This document shows, piece after piece, positions 29,118-34,928 of a stretch of 34,928 nt of DNA. The notes below the pieces were generated by a model. That model did not search any database. It saw only the letters and a list, made by a program, of their open reading frames with translations, and had not been told where the DNA came from. Every line of letters begins with the position of its first letter. Position 1 is the stretch's first letter. The translations under genes and the position numbers were made by a program. The stretch comes from Schoenoplectus triqueter. Lineage: Eukaryota > Streptophyta > Magnoliopsida > Poales > Cyperaceae. Location: the NCBI GenBank assembly GCA_964058805.1, contig CAXKVV010001451.1, positions 1-34,928 on the forward strand, written 5' to 3'.

Positions 29118-29299
29118 ATGGGCAGGGGGAAGATAGCAATAAGGAGGATTGACAACTCGACCAGTCGTCAGGTAACTTTCTCGAAGCGCCGCAGTGGTTT
29201 ATTCAAGAAGGCCAAGGAACTGGCCATCCTTTGTGATGCCGAGGTCGGTCTTGTAGTCTTCTCAAGCACTGGCCGCCTCTATGAATACGCCAGCTCCAG
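29118..29299 (+). CDS. MADS-box transcription factor, AGL17/ANR1-like, exon 1
   Basis: The ATG at 29118 starts [20 protein letters not shown], then [20 protein letters not shown] and [20 protein letters not shown]: a complete MADS domain, the DNA-binding and dimerising unit that binds CArG boxes. Coding length is 182 bases, the usual length of MIKC exon 1. It ends ctccag at 29299, followed by the donor gtgtgtt. Joined to the next exon, the codon AGC (Ser) forms across the splice. The [13 protein letters not shown] wording is common to the AGL17/ANR1/AGL16/AGL21 group but not exclusive, so subfamily is an inference. The frame continues open past the donor to 29360, but that is intron. No upstream ATG is better placed. 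Confidence 0.9.
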
Positions 29300-30800
29300 G
29301 TGTGTTAAAACTAAAAAGTTTGTTGGCGTTTATTTTTGTGTGTATACAAGAGCTAATTAAATTCCTCCAAACAAAAATAAAAAGAACATGTTGACTCGCT
29401 TTTCTCTTTATCAACATCTCGAATCTGTGTTTTAGGTAACATTTTTCTTGATTCAGGTGCCATTTTACAATTATATTTCATTATCTGAAAGTATATCTGT
29501 GTCTCTCTCTTTAATTTCTCTCGAGCTTGACGATCGTTCTCTCGTTCCCGGTCTTTTCTCTAGTTCCACTTATTAATTAGTAACTAGATCTCACTATATA
29601 TCTCTCTGCAAATGGTAAGAATTTTATTGTCAATCTTTCTTCTATTTAGTTTTGTTTTACCTTTTCTTCCTTGTCCCTCTCATATTTGTGTTGCCACTAA
29701 AAATTACTTGTATGATTTGGTAATTGGTACTGCACAACCTATCAGAGGGTTTTTCACCAGTTCTTGACTTGAACTTTTTGCTAAGACTATTTTAATTTGA
29801 GTTACACCGTTTCCCTAGAAGTCTCGTGCTAACATACTTGTAATCCAACCAATAAATATAAATTTCCTTCTTCTATTTCAATATCTGCCATTGCTTATAT
29901 AATAATATCTCAACAAAAGAAGTTAATTCGTTTAATATATGGGAAGGGATATCTTGACAATCTTGACAATGGATCTTTAAATAAATATGAAAAAAAATAA
30001 AAAAAAAATCTGATAGATATATTTTTCTACTTATATATTGATGGTGATTCAAATTTCATTATTGTTTTGTAGTCCATTAAAGATTATCAAAATATTATGC
30101 ACTTTTTGCAATTGTTCTAATTTAACGGTTTTTGATGGATTATCAAACGATAATAAAATTATATAAAATTTAAATCACCATCAATTTATAAGTAGAATAA
30201 TATATATATATGATTTTTTTTAATTTTTTCGTATTTATTTGAAGATCCATTATCAAAATTGTCAAGATAACAATTGTCAAGTGATCCCTTCCCTATATGG
30301 GTATACACATGATATGTCTCATAGCAGTGTGGATTCAATTACTTCAATCTAACATTTTTTTAGTTAGAGTACTTAGTTACTTACGTCATATAAACAAATA
30401 CAGATAAACACAAACAGCATTGATTATTTTCAATAATTGATAATCGATTCTTTTTATCTCATATATGTGCTAAAGTCACGGCTTCTTCTGCCCAGCCTCA
30501 CTGCAATATTAGTCAGTCTTTCCCATTGATTAGTATGAAATTTATCTTGGACACTAATAATCAAGGCGACTTAAATTAATCAAGAGACGTACAACATATA
30601 TGTAGTTATAAGGTCCTGATATTCTAGTTTAGGTTTACATTTATAACTGCTACATTATCTAATTTATTTGACTCTCTCCTTTTTCTCTTTTATGTTTTGT
30701 GCCGGAAGAATCTAATAATGAGGTCCATATTTTTATCTGAAAAGAGTGTCAGAAATAAGAGCAATTGTGTATTTACTATATACTTTGGTGTCAATGGCAG
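29300..30800 (+). other. Intron 1 of the MADS-box gene
   Basis: 1501 bases between the donor gtgtgtt at 29300 and the acceptor tcaatggcag ending at 30800. AT-rich, with poly-T and pyrimidine stretches. A MITE-like inverted repeat lies at 29941-30293. Long first introns are typical of MIKC genes and may hold regulatory elements. Confidence 0.8.
29941..30293. mobile_element. MITE with long inverted repeats in MADS intron 1
   Basis: The left end gggaagggatatcttgacaat is mirrored by the right end attgtcaagtgatcccttccc. The arms continue with paired ggatctttaaataaata and tatttatttgaagatcc, and ttgatggtgatt-type sequence. Flanks are tatat on both sides (29936-29940 and 30294-30298), a possible duplication. 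The element is about 353 bp and has no coding capacity. The family is not determined. Confidence 0.8.
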
Positions 30801-30882
30801 CATGAAGAACGTTATAGACAGGTATGGAAAAACAAAAGAAGAGCCTCAACAAGTGGCGATGAATCCAAACTCTGAACTTATG
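30801..30882 (+). CDS. MADS-box transcription factor, exon 2
   Basis: 82 bases after the acceptor ggcag at 30796-30800. With the AG from exon 1 it reads SMKNVIDRYGKTKEEPQQVA, then MNPNSELM, the I (intervening) region that affects dimer choice; SMK.VI.RY.KTKEE is typical of AGL17-type proteins. The donor gtacgtg starts at 30883. Exon 3 and the K-box, expected to start with FWQREA-like text, are not in the remaining 4 kb, so the gene extends past the window and its intron 2 is long. Confidence 0.85.
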
Positions 30883-32033
30883 GTACGTGACCTTAATTTC
30901 AATACTTGGCCATTCAATTTTCCTGTTTCTTTACCCAAAATATTTTCATCAGTAACATCAAAATGCTACTTACTGTTCATTTTTGTCTCAATTATACTTG
31001 GAGGTGAACATAGTAAAGCAAGTGAACATAGTAAAGCAAGCGAACATATAACTTCTAATCATTATTTTCCTCATAAGAAACATAAATTTAAGGAAATTTA
31101 ATGGCATGTAGAACTTGTTTTCAATAAAAATAATGAAGTACCGCTGAAAAATTAATTAGCTTGCACAGCTAAGAAATTCTCCTCAGAAATGTTTGACAGA
31201 TATTTCTAGACAATTCAGTGTATTACTTCTAGAATTTTGTTGTTATAGATTTCATTGAATGTTATGCGTCCTTTCATAAACCTAGCTCCATTATATTAAT
31301 TCACATTGCCTGTTCATTATGTGTGAAAGTGCATCACCTACATGATGAATTAACTCCAGCTAGACTTGAAAAAAAAAAGTGCACTTCATTGTTTGTTGAG
31401 CTTACTGATCATGCCTCTTAGAATGCATCTGAAAGTAAGGTACACAATAATGGACTAGGGACTTGGGAGCTACTAAACACAGCTGTTCAAGTAATGATTT
31501 AAATCAGTACTGATTTGTTAACAAAAACAAAGACAAAGAAAAGAGAGTAGTCTTCATGAGGAAAATTATTAGGAAGGCTTATAGAATCTGTGTAGAATTT
31601 GTTAAAAATTAATGGACCAAATTACTCGATGTTCACGAGATAAGACCTAAGCTAAGGTAGACAAATATGCCTTAACTACTGAGTTCAAAAATCACATATA
31701 ACAAATTAGGTATTTGAAATGTGTTTCCTTTTTGTTTTTAATAAAATGTCTTTACAATTATTTGAAATGTCTTGCACACCTGTAAATATCACCCATTTGT
31801 TTTTAATAAAATACTAAGTAGACAGTCTACTTCATCACAAATTTTTTTTCCCTTTCGTGTGTTTTAACTCTAGAAAAATATAATCAAGTTCAAATCAAAA
31901 TTTCATAAGGATTTTAATATAACAACAATAAAGTATTTAATCTCAAATAAATTAAATTGGGATACTAGAAATGAAACTCAATCTAAAATCATAGAGATCA
32001 GAAATCTCAGATATAAAAATTCAATTATAGTAT
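30883..32033 (+). other. Start of MADS intron 2, no further exon seen
   Basis: From the donor gtacgtg the sequence is AT-rich. A short tandem repeat gaacatagtaaagcaagt occurs twice, at about 31004 and 31022, with a third partial copy gcgaacata. I looked for K-box wording in all plus frames and found none. Confidence 0.55.
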
Positions 32034-32225
32034 TAGTGATAATGATACTGATAGTAATGATGATTAGAATAATGAGAATGATGATGATGATGATGATAAT
32101 GACAATAATGATAAAGATAATAATATACTAATAATAGTAATAATAATATTAATAACAATAGTAATGGTATTTTAACAATAGTAGTAATAATAATAATGAT
32201 AGTGCTATAATAACAATAGTTATGA
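32034..32225 (+). repeat. Impure GAT/AAT trinucleotide microsatellite
   Basis: A stretch built of gat, aat and tag units, with (gat)6 near 32078-32098, then taataataat runs. It has no gene and is a normal intron or intergenic simple repeat. Confidence 0.85.
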
Positions 32226-32825
32226 TAAACCTATGTTATAAATTATACTCCTAAATTCTAAATTTTAAATCCTAAATTGTAAACCCTACAATTTAAAAAA
32301 CTAAAAAAAATTAAGAACCTGAAGTATATTTATTCTACTACTAGACTCTAACTCATAGATCATAATTCAGGTCCGTGAATCATTATCTTTCAGTCACTCT
32401 TATCCAAAATAAGCTATTTAGATATACTCAATTCTTTCAAAAAAAACAATTTATCGTTTCCTCTCATATCAATCTCAGCCAACATTTACCTTTTTTTTTG
32501 TATTTTCAAAACAACTTAAAATACAACTGAATACAATGCCTCATAAGATCTTCATTGTATATGATTTAATCATCTCAAATGATGTTGAATTAGTTTCTAT
32601 TGAATTAGTGTTACCCTAATTTTATCTCATATATCATTATGATTCAGTTTCTCCTTACATGGTCACTAATGGATTTTAATAATTCTTGAAAAACTATTAT
32701 TGAAGTTCTACTAGAATTTCTTTACTAATTTTCGCAAAAAAAAATCTTCATTATGAGTTATATGTGCTTTGTAGATTTAAAAATTTTAAGATGTAAAATT
32801 TTGGTCGTACAACTAACTTTAAATT
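32226..32825. other. Spacer before the RTE LINE, no gene seen
   Basis: Roughly 600 bases of AT-rich sequence between the microsatellite and the LINE. No supported gene or other element; likely MADS intron 2. Confidence 0.4.
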
Positions 32826-32837
32826 TATTATGATAGT

Positions 32838-33540
32838 TAGAAGGGGGTTTGAGAGGGTACATGAGGGTTTTTGATATGGCGAACAGAATCAAGAAGGAGA
32901 AGACATCTTAAACTTCGTTATAGCTTACAATCTCATGATAGCGAATACCTTTTTTAGAAAGAAGAAATCAAATTTAACTAGTTTTAGCAGTGGCCAGCAC
33001 TTGAGCCAGATCGATTTTGTCCTAACTAGAAGGGAGGAGAGACCAAACTGCATGGATTATAAGGTTATACCTGACGAGTGTGTTGTCACACAACACAAAC
33101 TTTTGGTGATTGATTTTTATTTTCATGTATGTGTTTGGCGAGATAGAGGCATGAAAATAACAAGAACGAGGTGGTGAAAGCTCAAATGGGACGTTTCTTA
33201 GATGTTTAAGAATAGAGTTATTGTAGAAGGATCATGGAACAAAGGTGAGAATGCGGATAATATGTCAAAGGAGATGGCGACTCACATTCAGAAGGTGGCT
33301 ATAGAGGTATTTGGAGTAACTAGAGGAAATAAACATGAACTTAAAGACACTTGGTGGTGGAATGATGATGTACAAAAGGCTATTAATGAGAAAAAAGAAT
33401 GTTACAAATGTTTATATCACAACAGGAGTGATGAAAATATACAGAAGTACAAAGAAGCTAAAAGAAACACAAATAAAGCTTTGAGCGAAGCAAGGGGTCA
33501 GACATACACGGAGCTGTATCAAAATTAGATATGAAAGATG
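32838..33540 (+). pseudogene. RTE LINE endonuclease C-terminal part and linker
   Basis: Open pieces read MIANTFFRKKKSNLTSFSSG and QHLSQIDFVLTRREERPNCM, the end of the endonuclease, where the Asp of QIDF and the His of TQHKLLVIDF match catalytic or structural residues of this nuclease type. A linker follows: KEMATHIQKVAIEVFGVTRG, KDTWWWNDDVQKAINEKKEC and KYKEAKRNTNKALSEARGQT, all standard for plant RTE proteins. The TAG at about 33526 and the TGA at 33175 interrupt it. The nuclease would nick the target DNA. Confidence 0.82.
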
Positions 33541-34928
33541 TCGAAAATGATATCTACAAGATGACTAAACTTCGAGAAAGGAAGACAAGAGACTTCAATC
33601 AAGTTAAATGTATTAAGGATAATGCTGATAGACTTTTGATATAGGATAATGAGATTAAGAACAGATGGAGAGAATACTTCGACAAGCTATTCAACGATGA
33701 GAGTGAGAAAATCGTGATCGAATTAGACGACTCAATTGACACCAACAGGCGATTTGTTCGGAGAATTCAAGAGTCTGAGGTGAAAGAAGCTTTAAAAAAT
33801 ATGAAAACAGATAAGGCGTTAGAACTATATGACATCCTGATTGAGGTATGAAGATATCTTGGAGATATAACAATAATATGGCTCAATAAACTATTTAATA
33901 CTATTTTTCGGTCCAATAAGATGGTTGATGAGTGGAGAAGAAGTATATTAGTACCAATCTTCAAGAAAAAAGGATATATTCAAAATTGTACTAATTACTG
34001 ACGAATTAAGTTAATTAGTCATACCATGATGCTTTAGGAGAGAAGTGATCGAGCACCATTTAAGAAAACTGACAACTATCTTTAAAAATCAGTTTGGTTT
34101 TATATCTAGGAGGTACACGATGGAGGTAATTTTCTTGATAAGATAACTTATGGAGAGACATCGAAAATAGAAGAATGACCTACATATGATATTTATTGAT
34201 TTAGAGAAAGCGTATAATAAAATATCAAGAAATATTATGTGGTGGACTCTTAAAAGAAAACTAGTCCCAATAAAGTACGTTACCCTTATTAATGATATGT
34301 ATACAAATGTTATGATTTGTGTTGGAGCATGTGACAGCGAGTCTGATATATTTTCTATTAAGATAGGATTACATCAAGGGTTAGTATTGAGTCTATATAT
34401 TTTCATCTTAGTGATAGACAAGATCACAAAGGACATACAAGGAGATATTTCTTGGTGTATGTTATTTGTCATGATGTGGTGTTGATTGATGAGAGCAGAA
34501 TTGAAGTCAATAAAAAATTAGAGTTGTGGAGATAAACTTTAGAATCGAAAGATTTTAAACTTAGTAGGACCAAAATTGAATATATGAGGTGTTAGTTCAG
34601 CGGGGAAAACTCAGATGATGGAGATATTAGTTTGGATGGACAAGTAGTACCTATGAATGATACATTTCGGTATTTGAGATCGATGTTGTAGAGTGAATGA
34701 GAGATCGATGAATATATTAGTCATAGAATAAGAGCTTGATGGGTAAAATGGAGACAAGCATCTGGTGTTCTTTGTGATAAGAAGGTCCCAAACAAACTAA
34801 AAGATAAGTTTTACATGACGGCGATTAGACCCGCGATGATGTATGGTATAGAATATTTTGCTACAAAAGGACAACACGTCCAGAAGATGAGTGTAGCTGA
34901 AATGCGGATGTTGCATTGGATATGTGGC
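33541..34928 (+). pseudogene. RTE LINE reverse transcriptase and C-terminal region
   Basis: Pieces in order: MTKLRERKTRDFNQVKCIK-type text, NRWREYFDKLFNDESEK, RRFVRRIQESEVKEALK, EWRRSILVPIFKKKG, then 34186-34485: MIFIDLEKAYNKISRNIMWW (motif A, first Asp kept), IKIGLHQGLVLSLYIFILVI, and MLFVMMWC, where the FADD motif should be. A one-base deletion near 34468-34471 turns FADDVV into FVMMWC and removes an Asp. After it, another frame reads VVLIDESRIEVNKKLELWR. To the edge it continues WRQASGVLCDKKVPNKLKDK, FYMTAIRPAMMYGIEYFATK and VAEMRMLHWICG. Confidence 0.85.

Larger units (their letters stand above)
32826..34928 (+). mobile_element. RTE-type LINE, 5'-truncated, runs off the right edge
   Basis: The plus strand reads as a plant RTE-clade non-LTR retrotransposon from the middle of the endonuclease into the region after RT, in the same direction as the MADS gene. 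It begins near 32826-32850 (RGFERVHEGF, stop, YGEQNQEGEDILNFVIAYNL), so the 5' part of the endonuclease is missing, the usual result of incomplete target-primed copying. The far end is cut by the window. Multiple stops and at least three frame changes are present. Confidence 0.85.

Noticed and set aside
30697..31101. 134-codon frame read as a separate protein
   Set aside because: Only 30801-30882 matches MADS proteins, with splice sites on both sides. The rest is intron.
30883..34928. Search for MADS exon 3 and K-box
   Set aside because: No FWQREA-like or leucine-heptad K-box text in any plus frame; the rest of the gene must lie beyond the window.
1..34928. A new defence-like or regulatory gene system
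   Set aside because: Apart from the MADS gene and the unidentified arms, almost every coding stretch I can name belongs to a known transposon class; nothing suggests a cooperative gene set.

Overview
This window looks like AT-rich nuclear DNA from a flowering plant. It holds one recognisable host gene, the 5' part of a MIKC-type MADS-box gene with normal GT/AG introns. The rest is mostly layers of decayed transposable elements. I see no bacterial, organellar or CRISPR-like signal, and no tRNA or rRNA gene. I recognised everything by reading translations and comparing repeats by eye, with no database search.

Layout, left to right. 1-1410: a repeat-rich edge with two head-to-tail Ty1/copia LTR remnants, a scrap of a fold-back MITE and a 22-bp direct repeat bracketing them. 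1411-1886 and 7576-9417: two arms of an unidentified coding-like sequence, separated by a complete but mutated minus-strand Ty3/gypsy element (1887-7575, 662-bp LTRs) that resembles the CRM chromovirus group because its integrase frame runs into the LTR. 9418-9590: short tandem repeats. About 9960-17437: a minus-strand L1-type LINE (zinc-knuckle ORF1, endonuclease, start of RT). It is interrupted by a MITE with an 11-bp direct repeat (11227-11731) and by an internally deleted Tat-type gypsy element (12719-16268) with a perfect GTGGC target-site duplication. The LINE reading frame closes exactly when the Tat element and one GTGGC copy are ignored.

18164-18546: a near-perfect inverted-repeat MITE. 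19040-24108: a Ty1/copia element with full gag-PR-IN-RT-RH layout and many stops. 24725-26108: a non-autonomous CACTA transposon with an AAT duplication. 26837-27435: two more pieces of the same MITE family. 29118-30882: exons 1 and 2 of an AGL17/ANR1-like MADS-box gene, with a MITE in intron 1. 32826-34928: a sense-oriented, 5'-truncated RTE-type LINE running off the right edge, probably inside the long second intron.

The elements do not work together. They are independent insertions, several nested, and all appear non-functional. Many disabling changes at catalytic residues are G-to-A on the element's coding strand (protease DSG to DSE and DTG to DTD, integrase D to N and E to K), as expected for methylated, silenced repeats. 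I found no convincing new biological system. The best leads are the integrase extension into the LTR, the fold-back MITE family with nested palindromes, and the structured tandem arrays and hairpin in the Tat element.
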